A stretch of 64,000 bases of DNA from Saprospiraceae bacterium (GCA_020848695.1 JADLHT010000048.1:1-64000); one strand, 5' to 3'. Numbered from the stretch's first letter, positions 1 through 10,458 are shown. A program made the numbers and translations. Notes: generated by a model not told the origin, from the letters alone.

Positions 1-50
1 AAAACCCAAATACCAAATTTTATGCATCAATTCTAATTTATTATTTTAAG

Positions 51-121
51 GGTGGTCACCTTTGCTCCGGATTTGGTGGTCACCTTTGCTCCGGATTTGG
101 TGGTCACCTTTGCTCCGGATT
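51..121. repeat. Three abutting 24-bp direct repeats, possible insertion-element end
   Basis: A 24-base unit beginning GGTGGTCACCTTTGCTCCGG occurs three times head to tail (51-74, 75-98, 99-121, the last one base short) with no spacer. The unit is clearly richer in G+C than the flanking DNA. Arrays of short identical repeats are known at the ends of IS21-family elements, where transposase binds several copies, so this may be the right end of an element lying outside the window or a remnant of one. No transposase is visible here, so the assignment is inference. Confidence 0.5.
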
Positions 122-163
122 ATGCAGTAGTTACTTTATTACTATTTTGAATTGACTTAAACC

Positions 164-1375
164 CTAGAATCCTGTTGTTAATAACAACTCCAGATTAGTA
201 TACTTAATAGAAAATCTTTCGCTGAGATATTTATTGGTTAAGCAACCTTTATAAGTATAGATGCCATTCTGAAATCCTTTGTTGGTATAAATGAGTTGTT
301 CTATTCCCCCTTCTTGTCCAGCCTTCTTAAGGATTGGCGCTACAATATTGCTCATACCGGTAGATGCCGTGCGCGATACTTTTGAAGCTATGTTTGGCAC
401 CGCATAATGTATAACACCATGAACTATTCTCGTTGGCTTATCGTGTGTTGTTAGTTGACTTGTCTCAAAGCAACCCCCTTGATCAATGCTGACATCAATG
501 ATGACAGATCCCTGCTTCATATTCGTAACCATTTCCTCTGTTACTACTACGGGTGTTCTGCCTTCTTTGGAATGAATGGCTCCTATAACCACATCGGCAC
601 TTATAAGTTGTCTTAACAGGGGAACAGGATCTAACGATGAAGTATATAGTTGTCTCCCTATAACATTTTGAATTCTTATTAATTTATGGATCTCATCGTC
701 AAATATTCTTACTGATGCTCCTAAAGCTAATGCTGCTCTTGTTGCATATTCTGCAACCGCTCCTGCACCCAATATTAAGACTTTAGCTGGTGTTACTCCT
801 GATATTCCTCCGAGTAAGACACCTCGTCCTCCTGCATGGTTACATAGAAGCTCAGCAGCTGTGTGGATAACTGCTAAACCGGCAATTTCACTCATTATTC
901 TTACCAGTGGAAATGTTCCGTCTTCTGACTTGAGATATTCCATTGCAATTGCAGTAACTCTCTTCTGACGTAAGGATTGAAGATAATCCTGACTAATTAA
1001 GGGCATTTGTAAGGGTGATATTAACACTTGATTTGTTCGAAAAAGCGCTATTTCTTGTAGAGTAGGTGGTACAACTTTTAAAATGATCTCTGATTGGTAA
1101 ACTAGCTCTTTGCTTTCTGTGACTTCAGCTCCTGCCTCAGTAAAATCCAAATCGGTAAAATTCGATCGCGCTCCAGCCCCGGCTTCAACCATCACACGAT
1201 GTCCAAGGGCAACCAATTTATGCACTGAATGAGGTACTAAAACGACTCTGTTCTCATCAATATAAGTTTCTTTTGGTATACCTATGACAAAGGAACTCTT
1301 TGATTTTTCTACTTGAATCTGTTGTAATTGTGTCTGAAAAACACCCTCACTTGATTTAAATATTTGAGGACTCAT
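164..1375 (-). CDS. ald: Alanine dehydrogenase, Bacteroidota type
   Basis: NAD-dependent oxidative deamination of L-alanine to pyruvate and ammonia, in the cytoplasm. The 403-residue protein has an N-terminal extension of about 30 residues before the substrate domain (IGIPKE..ENRV), a KVVPPT segment holding the substrate-binding lysine, and a Rossmann domain with VLILGAGAVAEYA. SVIIDVSIDQGGCFETS is the conserved late motif of the family. Where classical enzymes have the catalytic histidine (YLHLA), this protein reads SPLQMP, so Gln replaces His; related Bacteroidota proteins share this, which leaves the exact reaction open. Its start overlaps the end of tsaE by 20 bases, so the two are probably co-transcribed. 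Confidence 0.85.
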   Translation of the reverse strand: MSPQIFKSSEGVFQTQLQQIQVEKSKSSFVIGIPKETYIDENRVVLVPHSVHKLVALGHRVMVEAGAGARSNFTDLDFTEAGAEVTESKELVYQSEIILKVVPPTLQEIALFRTNQVLISPLQMPLISQDYLQSLRQKRVTAIAMEYLKSEDGTFPLVRIMSEIAGLAVIHTAAELLCNHAGGRGVLLGGISGVTPAKVLILGAGAVAEYATRAALALGASVRIFDDEIHKLIRIQNVIGRQLYTSSLDPVPLLRQLISADVVIGAIHSKEGRTPVVVTEEMVTNMKQGSVIIDVSIDQGGCFETSQLTTHDKPTRIVHGVIHYAVPNIASKVSRTASTGMSNIVAPILKKAGQEGGIEQLIYTNKGFQNGIYTYKGCLTNKYLSERFSIKYTNLELLLTTGF

Positions 1376-1826
1376 ATGGATTTGTAGTTAAAGTATATTT
1401 TCTTTCCCCCTCCCCCGAAGTAGAAATGTACACAAAAATGACAGATTCTCCTTCTAACAAAGATAAGACTAATTCCGGCCATTCGATTACACAATTAACG
1501 TCGCTCATTAGAAGCTCTTCAAATCCAATACTCATCACTTCATCTATATCAGAAATTCTGTACAAATCAAGATGATGAAATGTTTTGATTTCAAATTTAT
1601 TTTTGGGAAAATGATATTCATTAATCAAGGTATATGTTGGGCTGCTCGCCTCTTCTTCTGCACCCAGACATTGTGCAATAGCTCTGACAAAAGTTGTTTT
1701 ACCAGATCCCATTTGTCCTACGATTAACCAGAATCTAAAGTCTAGTAAATCATATACAATTTTTTCTATCTCAGAGGACAGATTTTCTAAATTGATAATG
1801 TATTCTTTATACGTTGAGGCTTTCAA
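1356..1826 (-). CDS. tsaE: tRNA threonylcarbamoyladenosine biosynthesis ATPase TsaE
   Basis: ATPase partner of TsaB/TsaD in making the t6A37 modification of ANN-decoding tRNAs. A Walker A loop GQMGSGKTT lies at residues 37-45, followed by the family motif SSPTYTLINEY and the HHLDLYRI block. The length of 156 residues is normal for the family. It lies between marR upstream and ald downstream, overlapping ald. No tsaB or tsaD is present in the window. Confidence 0.93.
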   Translation of the reverse strand: MKASTYKEYIINLENLSSEIEKIVYDLLDFRFWLIVGQMGSGKTTFVRAIAQCLGAEEEASSPTYTLINEYHFPKNKFEIKTFHHLDLYRISDIDEVMSIGFEELLMSDVNCVIEWPELVLSLLEGESVIFVYISTSGEGERKYTLTTNPYESSNI

Positions 1827-1830
1827 AGTT

Positions 1831-2277
1831 TTAACTTTTTTTCTTACTGGAATAACTTGATATTTCTTTCATTGCAGAAATCAATTTTTTATTGGTTTTT
1901 TGTCCTAATAACATCTTCCAATCCAACAAATATTTCTCAAGTTCAATTTTAATGCTGTCAATTAATTTCCATCCTTTGTCAGTGAGATTAATCAAGGATG
2001 CTCTGCCGTCCACAGGGTCTTTGATTTTAATCACATACTTTTTTTTAATTAAAAGGTTGATACTGCTTCCAATACTTTGTTTTGTAATCATAAGTTTATC
2101 GGCAATATAACTTTGATGAGATCCAAATTCTCTGTCTATAACCATTAGTACCAATATTTGTGATGCGTTTAAGGTGTTTGAAATATTTTCGTTTTCAGAT
2201 TTTAAAATCTTTTGCATCATTAATTCGGATTGCAATCGCATAAATAAATAAATCTGAATCGGCTCTTGCTTACTCAT
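1831..2277 (-). CDS. MarR-family transcriptional regulator
   Basis: A winged-helix dimeric DNA-binding protein of about 148 residues. The HTH region (SYIADKLMITKQSIGSSINLL) is followed by the wing DPVDGRASLINLTDKG, the usual MarR signature. The ATG at 2277 is preferred over an in-frame TTG 15 bases upstream. A pair of 22-bp-spaced near-palindromic repeats lies directly upstream (2300-2339), between this gene and gyrB, and is the likely autoregulatory operator. It is followed closely by tsaE on the same strand. Confidence 0.88.
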   Translation of the reverse strand: MSKQEPIQIYLFMRLQSELMMQKILKSENENISNTLNASQILVLMVIDREFGSHQSYIADKLMITKQSIGSSINLLIKKKYVIKIKDPVDGRASLINLTDKGWKLIDSIKIELEKYLLDWKMLLGQKTNKKLISAMKEISSYSSKKKS

Positions 2278-2299
2278 CGTATAAAGGTACAAATAATTA

Positions 2300-2339
2300 G
2301 TAAGTTTATCTTATTATTTTGGTAAGTTTATCTTATTAT
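2300..2339. promoter_or_regulatory. Paired operator-like repeats in the marR/gyrB divergent region
   Basis: The 18-base sequence GTAAGTTTATCTTATTAT occurs twice, at 2300-2317 and 2322-2339, with a 22-base period. Each copy holds the inverted repeat TAAG-ttTAT-CTTA (centres near 2307 and 2329). Such spacing of two helical turns fits two MarR dimers on one DNA face. The second marR gene of the window has different palindromes at the same spacing. Confidence 0.6.
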
Positions 2340-2359
2340 ATCGATATACTAAGTTATAG

Positions 2360-4381
<2,022 letters not shown>

Positions 4382-4442
4382 AAAGTCTCAAACTATTATT
4401 TTTTGGCATTTTTCTGAATATCAATTTTTAAAAAATAAATAC

Positions 4443-4458
4443 ATAATCAGCTGATTAT
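4443..4458. repeat. Perfect 16-bp palindrome between gyrB and phaJ
   Basis: ATAATCAGCTGATTAT is a perfect palindrome without a loop, in the convergent gap after gyrB and phaJ. There is no T-run, so it is not a typical terminator. It could be a protein-binding site; its function is unknown. Confidence 0.5.
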
Positions 4459-4514
4459 CAATAAAATTTTATAATCTTTATTTTATGAAATGAGCTTCTT
4501 ACTCCGTAGTTCAA

Positions 4515-4925
4515 TTACCAAATATACTGTTTCTTATTCATCAAGAGAGCTTCTCCTGTGATAGTTTTCTCTTGAGATTCTTTTTCATAAACTGCACATT
4601 CGTATAAAATCCTGTTTTTCTCCGGAAAAATCTCCTTAACTGTAACAACGGCTTCATATTCGGTATTGACAAACATGGGTTTTAACCATTGTAAACTTTG
4701 TTTGAGATAAACATGTCCATCAGCCTTCCATAATGCACCAAAAATTTTGGTAAAGACACTTCCTCCTAAAAATCCATGAATTATACACCTCCCGAACATA
4801 CTATTTCTTCCGGTCTCCTCATCAATATGCAAAGGATTGGTATCTCCTGATACTCTAGCATAAAGATCCACTTCCTCCTGTGAATATCTGAATTGATGCC
4901 TGAATTGATCGCCTATTTGTATCAT
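4515..4925 (-). CDS. phaJ: (R)-specific enoyl-CoA hydratase, MaoC-like
   Basis: Hydrates trans-2-enoyl-CoA to (R)-3-hydroxyacyl-CoA, feeding beta-oxidation intermediates into polyhydroxyalkanoate synthesis. The single hot-dog domain of 136 residues carries the hydratase-2 motif SGDTNPLHID, with catalytic Asp28 and His33, followed by FGRCIIHGFL. The single-domain length matches the PhaJ type rather than the two-domain MaoC fusions. It is divergent from phaE and phaC, which supports a role in PHA precursor supply. Confidence 0.85.
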   Translation of the reverse strand: MIQIGDQFRHQFRYSQEEVDLYARVSGDTNPLHIDEETGRNSMFGRCIIHGFLGGSVFTKIFGALWKADGHVYLKQSLQWLKPMFVNTEYEAVVTVKEIFPEKNRILYECAVYEKESQEKTITGEALLMNKKQYIW

Positions 4926-4971
4926 AAACCTTTAATTATCATTAATATATCGTTGACATCAAATGACACAA

Positions 4972-4992
4972 CGCTGCAATAATTTTGCAGCG
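4972..4992. promoter_or_regulatory. Inverted repeat in the phaJ-phaE divergent intergenic region
   Basis: Perfect 8-bp arms CGCTGCAA / TTGCAGCG separated by five bases sit midway between the divergent phaJ and phaE starts. It is a G+C-rich element in an AT-rich gap with no following T-run, so an operator for both PHA genes is more likely than a terminator. No regulator is identified. Confidence 0.5.
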
Positions 4993-5037
4993 CAAGATTA
5001 GGAATAATTTTTAAATCATTAATAAAGAAAAATAAAT

Positions 5038-6510
5038 ATGGCTACTAAAGAAAAAAACAAATCGATATTCAATGAAATTATCGACACTCAGTCTACAATG
5101 ATTGATCAAATGGTTGAAACTACTAAGAAATTAACCAAAAATATTCCAATGGTAAACGAAACTTTGGATAAAGGTCACAATATGATTAAAGAAAATCTTA
5201 ATGCTCAAAAAGATGCGGTTAAAGAAATGGGTATTCAGTACAATAAATCAGAAGAAAAATTCAATATGAATAAAGAAAATACACAAAACTTTTTCAATAG
5301 CTGGTTCGAAAATCAAATGAACTGGGCAAAAAGTATAATGAATAATAATCCAATGAACAATTTTACTACCAATAACAACAATGACTGGATGAATCAGTGG
5401 TCTAATTGGATGAATCAGATGAATTCTGCCTGGTCAGGAGCCATGAATACTAATCCATGGAACGGAATGTTCAATCCTTCAACTATGAACAATCCTTTCA
5501 ATTTTAACAATCCTGCATTTCAAACAAAAATGAATGAAAACTTCAGCCAATGGTCATCTCAAGTTAAACAATATGCAGAAATGATGGGTAAGACTTATGA
5601 GGAATGGCAAAAGCAACTTACCAATCTTAGCTCAATGGATACATTTAAGGGAATGGGAGATTTACATACTCATTTGAATAAATTTTTCGAATTGTGGGTA
5701 CCGGCTTTCAAAAGTATGAATGACAAAACATTCAATAGCAATTCTTTTATAGATTTATTAAACGTAAATAAATATAAGGAATTTATGGATTCGTTCTTTA
5801 AATTCATGCCTGATGAATCTCAAAAAATGATGTCTGAAATGAACACCAAATTCTTCGAGATGATGAAATCAATGTCTCAGAATCCCATGATGAACTTCAT
5901 GAATGCTTCTAATCCGTTCTCAAGCATGTTGAACAACAATCCTTATTCAAACGCTTGGGAAATGTACAATAACTGGAGAAATTCAATGAACGATGCAGTC
6001 TCTCCGCTTACCAAATTGATGAATGGAAATCAAATGATGAAAGATGCTGAATCTTGGTCTGAGCTTTCTGATATGATGATGAAATTTCAAATGAAGAACA
6101 GCGAGCTTCAATATATGATCTATCAGCAAGGCATGAAAGTTATGAATACTCTAGCTGAAAAAGTAAACAAAAAAATTCAATCCGGTCAAAGCATTGATAG
6201 TGTAGTGAGTTTGTATCAGGAATGGATGATGATCGGTGACGAACAATTTACGCAATTATTCAACAGCGATATTTATTCAAAATTAATGACAGAAGTAAGC
6301 AGCCTCCAGATGAAATTAAAAGCTGCCGTTGATCATAAAATGGAAAAACTATATTTTGTCAATATTCCTGTAGCAACCAGAACAGAATTGGACGAAGTTT
6401 ATAAAAACATCTACGATCTAAAGAAGATGTACAGACATATTGAAAAGTATTTAAACCTCAATAACAATAATACTGCTCCGGTTCAGGAAAAAAAGAAATC
6501 AAGCAAATAA
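5038..6510 (+). CDS. phaE: Class III PHA synthase subunit PhaE, Asn/Met-rich form
   Basis: Non-catalytic partner that pairs with PhaC to form the class III polyhydroxyalkanoate synthase on granules. The C-terminal part (about residues 360-475) has the PhaE pattern: a long helical segment, then VNIPVATRTELDEVYKNIYDLKKMYRHIEKYL, matching the family ending in which (P)TRxELDExxxxIxxLK recurs. The N-terminal part (about 1-100) resembles phasin-like amphipathic helix. The middle (about 95-340) is unusually rich in Asn, Met, Trp and Phe (for example MNNPFNFNNP), making the protein 490 residues against roughly 350 for well-known PhaE. A terminator separates it from phaC. Confidence 0.8.
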   Translation: MATKEKNKSIFNEIIDTQSTMIDQMVETTKKLTKNIPMVNETLDKGHNMIKENLNAQKDAVKEMGIQYNKSEEKFNMNKENTQNFFNSWFENQMNWAKSIMNNNPMNNFTTNNNNDWMNQWSNWMNQMNSAWSGAMNTNPWNGMFNPSTMNNPFNFNNPAFQTKMNENFSQWSSQVKQYAEMMGKTYEEWQKQLTNLSSMDTFKGMGDLHTHLNKFFELWVPAFKSMNDKTFNSNSFIDLLNVNKYKEFMDSFFKFMPDESQKMMSEMNTKFFEMMKSMSQNPMMNFMNASNPFSSMLNNNPYSNAWEMYNNWRNSMNDAVSPLTKLMNGNQMMKDAESWSELSDMMMKFQMKNSELQYMIYQQGMKVMNTLAEKVNKKIQSGQSIDSVVSLYQEWMMIGDEQFTQLFNSDIYSKLMTEVSSLQMKLKAAVDHKMEKLYFVNIPVATRTELDEVYKNIYDLKKMYRHIEKYLNLNNNNTAPVQEKKKSSK

Positions 6511-6525
6511 TTTCTATATCATACA

Positions 6526-6562
6526 AGAAAAAGCCTGGATCTTATCCGGGCTTTTTTATTTT
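6526..6562 (+). terminator. Rho-independent terminator after phaE
   Basis: Stem AAAAGCCTGGAT / ATCCGGGCTTTT with one G-T pair and a short loop, followed by a T-rich run. It lies 16 bases past the phaE stop and ends about 20 bases before the phaC start. It may attenuate phaC relative to phaE, or phaC may have its own promoter. Confidence 0.85.
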
Positions 6563-6583
6563 TGCACACCAAATTAAAATATA

Positions 6584-7636
6584 ATGTTCAATTCTTCTTC
6601 TATTATTTCGGAATTTGTCGATTTATCAGAAAAATTTAAAAAAACCTATGATACCTTAAAAGATATGGAGGAGGTAGAAATTGGAAGTACTCCAAAAGAT
6701 CTGGTTTGGGAATGCGATAAAGTCAAGATGTATCATTATCGTCGAGATTCTCCTGCCAAGAGCAAAATTCCTGTGCTGGTATCTTTTGCAATCATGAACA
6801 GACATGACGTCCTTGATCTTCAATCGGATCGCTCATTAATGAAGAAACTCCTCGAGGAAGGGCTGGATATCTATATTATGGATTGGGGTTATCCGACAAG
6901 AGCAGATCAGTATCTGACTATGGAAGATTATATCCTGGGATATATGAATGATGCTATTGATTTTATCCGCAGCTCGCATAAAGTTGATAAAATTCATAAG
7001 ATGGGTATCTGTCAGGGTGGATTATTCAGCATGATCTATGCCGCAGTTTTTCCCGAAAAACTAAAAACCTTGTCAACTTATGTTGCCCCCTACGATTTCA
7101 AAGATGCCAATTGTAACATGCTTTACAAATGGACCAAGTATGTTGACGTGGATACCATGGTTGATACGCAGAGGCTTATCAGTGCCGATATGTTAAACAG
7201 TGCTTTCAGTATGCTTAAACCAAGTATGGATCTTGCCAAGTACTTCGGTGTGATGGAAATGAAAGGTGATAAGGATAAATTGATGAATTTCCTCCGAATG
7301 GAAAAATGGAAAGCGGATTGTCCTGATCTAAGCGGTGAAATGTATAGAAAATATATTAAAGACCTTTTTAGAGATAACAAACTTATTAAAGGTGAATTTG
7401 AACTAAACGGTAAAAAAGTGAATCTTAAAAATATGGTAGTTCCTTTTCTTAACATCTATGCTACCGAAGACAATATTATTCCCAACGAATCAACCATAGC
7501 TGTAATGGATCATTTGGGAACTAAAGACAAGCAACTCTATGCATTCCCAGGAGGTCATATCGGTGTCTTTGTCGGAGCTAAATCGCAAAAAGAACTTGCA
7601 CCAAGTGTAGCAAAATGGGTTCTTGAAAGAAGCTAG
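6584..7636 (+). CDS. phaC: Class III polyhydroxyalkanoate synthase, catalytic subunit PhaC
   Basis: Polymerises (R)-3-hydroxyacyl-CoA into polyhydroxyalkanoate on the granule surface. The alpha/beta-hydrolase fold protein of 350 residues has the lipase-like box GICQGG with nucleophile Cys143, Asp296 (ATEDNIIP) and His325 (GGHIGVF). These sit at a constant offset of six from the Cys149/Asp302/His331 triad of the Allochromatium enzyme, and the length fits class III, not class I. It follows phaE and lies near phaJ; no phaA, phaB or depolymerase is visible here. Confidence 0.95.
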   Translation: MFNSSSIISEFVDLSEKFKKTYDTLKDMEEVEIGSTPKDLVWECDKVKMYHYRRDSPAKSKIPVLVSFAIMNRHDVLDLQSDRSLMKKLLEEGLDIYIMDWGYPTRADQYLTMEDYILGYMNDAIDFIRSSHKVDKIHKMGICQGGLFSMIYAAVFPEKLKTLSTYVAPYDFKDANCNMLYKWTKYVDVDTMVDTQRLISADMLNSAFSMLKPSMDLAKYFGVMEMKGDKDKLMNFLRMEKWKADCPDLSGEMYRKYIKDLFRDNKLIKGEFELNGKKVNLKNMVVPFLNIYATEDNIIPNESTIAVMDHLGTKDKQLYAFPGGHIGVFVGAKSQKELAPSVAKWVLERS

Positions 7637-7749
7637 ATATTTGAGGATTATCGTTGATAAAAAATACTTTTGTCAATTAAGATTGTGACAAATGTTAAAA
7701 ATAATAAATTGGGTATCAGTATTAAATCTTGAGTTTAAGGTAGTTGATT

Positions 7750-7950
7750 TTATGATTTTCTATCCATCCACCCTGCTAATTTCATTGAAAGATATCCATA
7801 CATTAATCCAGCCGATAACCATACTGCTAGTTTTATTAATAACTTCTTGATGGTATAGACTTCTCTTTCAGTCCACATAAATAATATTGCAAAGAAGAAC
7901 ATTATCAGCCCCCAGATGATTCCTCTTTTAATCTGTGAAGGAATATTCAT
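7750..7950 (-). CDS. Small membrane protein of unknown function
   Basis: A protein of about 66 residues with two predicted transmembrane helices (IIWGLIMFFFAILFMW and LLIKLAVWLSAGLMYGYL) and a basic C-terminus. The start at the ATG at 7950 is uncertain; an in-frame TTG lies at 7965. No family is recognised. It lies alone between phaC and aat. Confidence 0.55.
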   Translation of the reverse strand: MNIPSQIKRGIIWGLIMFFFAILFMWTEREVYTIKKLLIKLAVWLSAGLMYGYLSMKLAGWMDRKS

Positions 7951-8037
7951 ATCCAATAATTTCAATTTTTATATTAATTCCAAATATATTAACTACAAAA
8001 CCCGGTTTATATCAATGTTCTGCAACTGCCAACGATT

Positions 8038-8718
8038 TTATCGCCATTTTTGTTTAACAATCGGATATTGCTTGTTGTCTTCCAGAAAGTTGAAAAATGA
8101 TTCTTGGTTCATCAATTCAGCTCCTAAAGATCTGAGGTGTGACGTATCCTGTTGACAATCGATGAGTTTGTATTCCATATCAATTAGTTTCTGACATAAG
8201 TAATATAAAGCCACCTTAGACATGTTGCTCTCTTTGGCAAACATTGACTCACCACAGAACATTTTTCCAATACTTAATCCATAAAGACCTCCTACAAGAC
8301 AATTATCTCTCCACACTTCAACAGTGTGCACAATTCCTGCATTAAAAAGTTGAGTGAACGATTCTTTTAATTCTCTGTGAATCCATGTCCCTTCTTGATT
8401 CTTTCTCTTGATTCCGGAACAGCCATCTATTAGTTCATTGAACGCCGAATCATATTGAATTGTAAAATTCTTTCTTCGGATTACCTGTTGCAGACTTTTA
8501 CTTATTTTTAACTTCCTGGGATTAAGTACTAATCTGGGAGTGAGACACCACCACCTTATTTCACTTCCCTCATTGTTCCATGGGAAAATACCATTTGAAT
8601 ATGCAAGTATAATTCTCTCTTTACTTAGATCGCCGCCAACACCCAAAAGACCTTGCTTGTTGGCAAGACTTGGATGTGGAAAAATTATTTTGTCTTTAGG
8701 AATTTGATAAACCGGCAA
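8038..8718 (-). CDS. aat: Leucyl/phenylalanyl-tRNA-protein transferase
   Basis: Adds Leu or Phe from tRNA to the N-terminus of proteins starting with Arg or Lys, making bacterial N-degrons. Family blocks are FPHPSLANKQGLLGVGGDLSKERIILAY (in part), GIFPWNN, WWCLTPRLVL and the late GGLYGLSIGKMFCGESMF. The 226 residues are normal. The start is a TTG at 8718. It lies 12 bases downstream of clpS, the adaptor that recognises the degrons this enzyme creates, so the two likely form a functional operon. Confidence 0.96.
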   Translation of the reverse strand: MPVYQIPKDKIIFPHPSLANKQGLLGVGGDLSKERIILAYSNGIFPWNNEGSEIRWWCLTPRLVLNPRKLKISKSLQQVIRRKNFTIQYDSAFNELIDGCSGIKRKNQEGTWIHRELKESFTQLFNAGIVHTVEVWRDNCLVGGLYGLSIGKMFCGESMFAKESNMSKVALYYLCQKLIDMEYKLIDCQQDTSHLRSLGAELMNQESFFNFLEDNKQYPIVKQKWR

Positions 8719-8730
8719 TACAAAAATGTA

Positions 8731-9033
8731 TTATGCCTTAACAGTTTCAATAACAGCACTTAATCCTTTTTCACATAAGGAATCCTTCATGGGTCTTAAT
8801 ACTGCAAATGTTCCAACCTTAACACTTGCCTTGCCTTTATAATGAACAATATAAGACAATTGCTCAGCTTGTTCGAAGCTATGATTGCATACATTAATAA
8901 AACATTCAATAACCCATTCAAAAGTATTGATATCGTCATTATAAACTATAATTTCCGAGATTTCACCAAGACTTTCTTCAATAAGTATTTCACTTTCCAA
9001 TGATTCCCAGGTCGAAGTTTTTTCGAGTGACAT
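8731..9033 (-). CDS. clpS: ClpS adaptor for the ClpAP-type protease
   Basis: Binds N-degron substrates with exposed Leu, Phe, Trp or Tyr and delivers them to the Clp ATPase. The 100-residue protein has the ClpS core: IIVYNDDINTFEWVIECF holds the YNDD..T motif of the binding pocket, and HYKGKASVKVG is the late conserved block. It lies between the peroxiredoxin gene upstream and aat downstream, all on the minus strand with gaps under 15 bases. Confidence 0.93.
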   Translation of the reverse strand: MSLEKTSTWESLESEILIEESLGEISEIIVYNDDINTFEWVIECFINVCNHSFEQAEQLSYIVHYKGKASVKVGTFAVLRPMKDSLCEKGLSAVIETVKA

Positions 9034-9040
9034 ATCAAGT

Positions 9041-9514
9041 TTATTTAATAGTTACTAAAATTTTATTTATTGACTCAAAATTAGGTAAATCTCCCGGATT
9101 TTCCAAAATTTCTTCATAGCAAATTATCCCTTCACGATCAATTACAAAAGCGGAACGTTTGCTAACGCCTCTTAATCCTAAACCAAACTCTTCATGTAAA
9201 CAATCATAAGCCCTGCTTGTATCTTTGTTAAAATCTGAAAGAACAGTAAATGGCAAATTATTTAGTTCTTTAAATTTCGCCAGAGTGAAATAACTATCTA
9301 CTGAAATTGCCAAAACCTCGGCATCCACATTTGAATAATCAGAAATTGCATCCCGCATCATACATAACTCCTTAGTGCACACTCCTGAAAATGCCATAGG
9401 GAAAAAAAGTAACAATACCTTTTTACCATGAAATGATTGAAGTTCAACCATATTTTTTTCTGAAGATGGAAGTTTAAATCCAGGTGCTTTGTCGCCAATT
9501 CTTAATATACTCAT
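9041..9514 (-). CDS. Peroxiredoxin, BCP/AhpE-like
   Basis: Thiol peroxidase of 157 residues reducing peroxides. The active-site motif PMAFSGVC places the peroxidatic cysteine at 46, with Cys51 five residues later, the spacing used by two-cysteine BCP enzymes. The rest follows the thioredoxin fold of the AhpC/TSA family (GDKAPGFKLP, ISVDS, FVIDREG). It is first in a likely operon with clpS and aat and is divergent from the EamA transporter. Confidence 0.9.
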   Translation of the reverse strand: MSILRIGDKAPGFKLPSSEKNMVELQSFHGKKVLLLFFPMAFSGVCTKELCMMRDAISDYSNVDAEVLAISVDSYFTLAKFKELNNLPFTVLSDFNKDTSRAYDCLHEEFGLGLRGVSKRSAFVIDREGIICYEEILENPGDLPNFESINKILVTIK

Positions 9515-9579
9515 TTCTCTTTTTTAAAAAAGCATGCAAAAATAGATATTTGTACTTTAAAATTATTAAGTTTTTTTAT

Positions 9580-10458
9580 TTGAAAAACAAAACTCAGTCC
9601 TATATCTATTTGCACCTTGCGGTATTTCTTTTTGGATTTACCGGAATTTTAGGTCAGCTCATCAGTGTTTCGGCAGGTGTTTTGGTGCTCTATCGCTGTG
9701 TTATAAGTTCGTTACTCATGGTTCCTTTAATTTATTACTTAAGATCATTACAAGGAATAAAATTAAAGTTCATCTTAATTTTTGTAGGTATTGGTATCAT
9801 GCTTGGCTTACATTGGCTCTGTTTCTATGGTTCTATTAAGTTAGCGAATGCCTCGGTAGCCATGATCTGTCTTTCCATGATTTCTGTTATGACTGTTTTT
9901 TTTGAAGCCTTGTTCAATAAGCGAAAAATCGATCGTATTGACTTTTGGATTGGAATTATTGTTATTCCTGGTGTTTTATTAATAAACCAAAGTCTTAAGC
10001 CTGATTTCAAGCTTGGCTTCTGGATTGGTATATTATGTGCTGTTTTTTCTGCGATTGTTGCTTCTTTGAATAAAAAATATATTCATATTGCCAATTCCAT
10101 TGCTATAAGTTGGATAGAAATCAGTACTGTTGGTCTCCTTTTATTGCTTATCTATCCTGTTTTGGTACTTCTGAATGTTACAAGTATAAATTATCCTACA
10201 CCAATGGATTGGACTTACTTAATTGTATTATCTCTTTTCTGCACGGTTATTCCGCTTAGTTTATCGGTAGGATCGATGAAGCATTTATCTGCTTTCTCTG
10301 CTATGCTTGTATTTAATCTTGAAACTGTTTATGGTATCGTTCTTTCCATTTTAATTCTAAAAGAACATAAGGATCTGAACTGGATGTTTTATCTGGGTGT
10401 TTTGATTATCTTGAGTTCAGTTTTTGTGAATCCTTTCTTGAAGAAAACCAATCGTTAA
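9580..10458 (+). CDS. EamA/DMT-superfamily transporter
   Basis: Inner-membrane permease with about ten transmembrane helices in two EamA repeats; a metabolite exporter by family, substrate unknown. A TTG at 9580 (LKNKTQSYIYLH) is the most likely start. An ATG at 9484 would place 30 extra hydrophilic residues and overlap the peroxiredoxin gene. Its 3' end overlaps the opposite-strand DCC-family gene by four bases. Confidence 0.85.
   Translation: MKNKTQSYIYLHLAVFLFGFTGILGQLISVSAGVLVLYRCVISSLLMVPLIYYLRSLQGIKLKFILIFVGIGIMLGLHWLCFYGSIKLANASVAMICLSMISVMTVFFEALFNKRKIDRIDFWIGIIVIPGVLLINQSLKPDFKLGFWIGILCAVFSAIVASLNKKYIHIANSIAISWIEISTVGLLLLLIYPVLVLLNVTSINYPTPMDWTYLIVLSLFCTVIPLSLSVGSMKHLSAFSAMLVFNLETVYGIVLSILILKEHKDLNWMFYLGVLIILSSVFVNPFLKKTNR

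Noticed and set aside
51..121. CRISPR array
   Set aside because: The repeats abut with no spacers, and no cas genes are in the window.
6526..6562. Riboswitch in front of phaC
   Set aside because: The element is a plain terminator hairpin; no larger conserved aptamer fold was seen in the 73-base gap.
7123..7455. A 110-codon protein on the minus strand within phaC
   Set aside because: Antisense shadow of the well-supported phaC gene; no start context and no recognisable domain.
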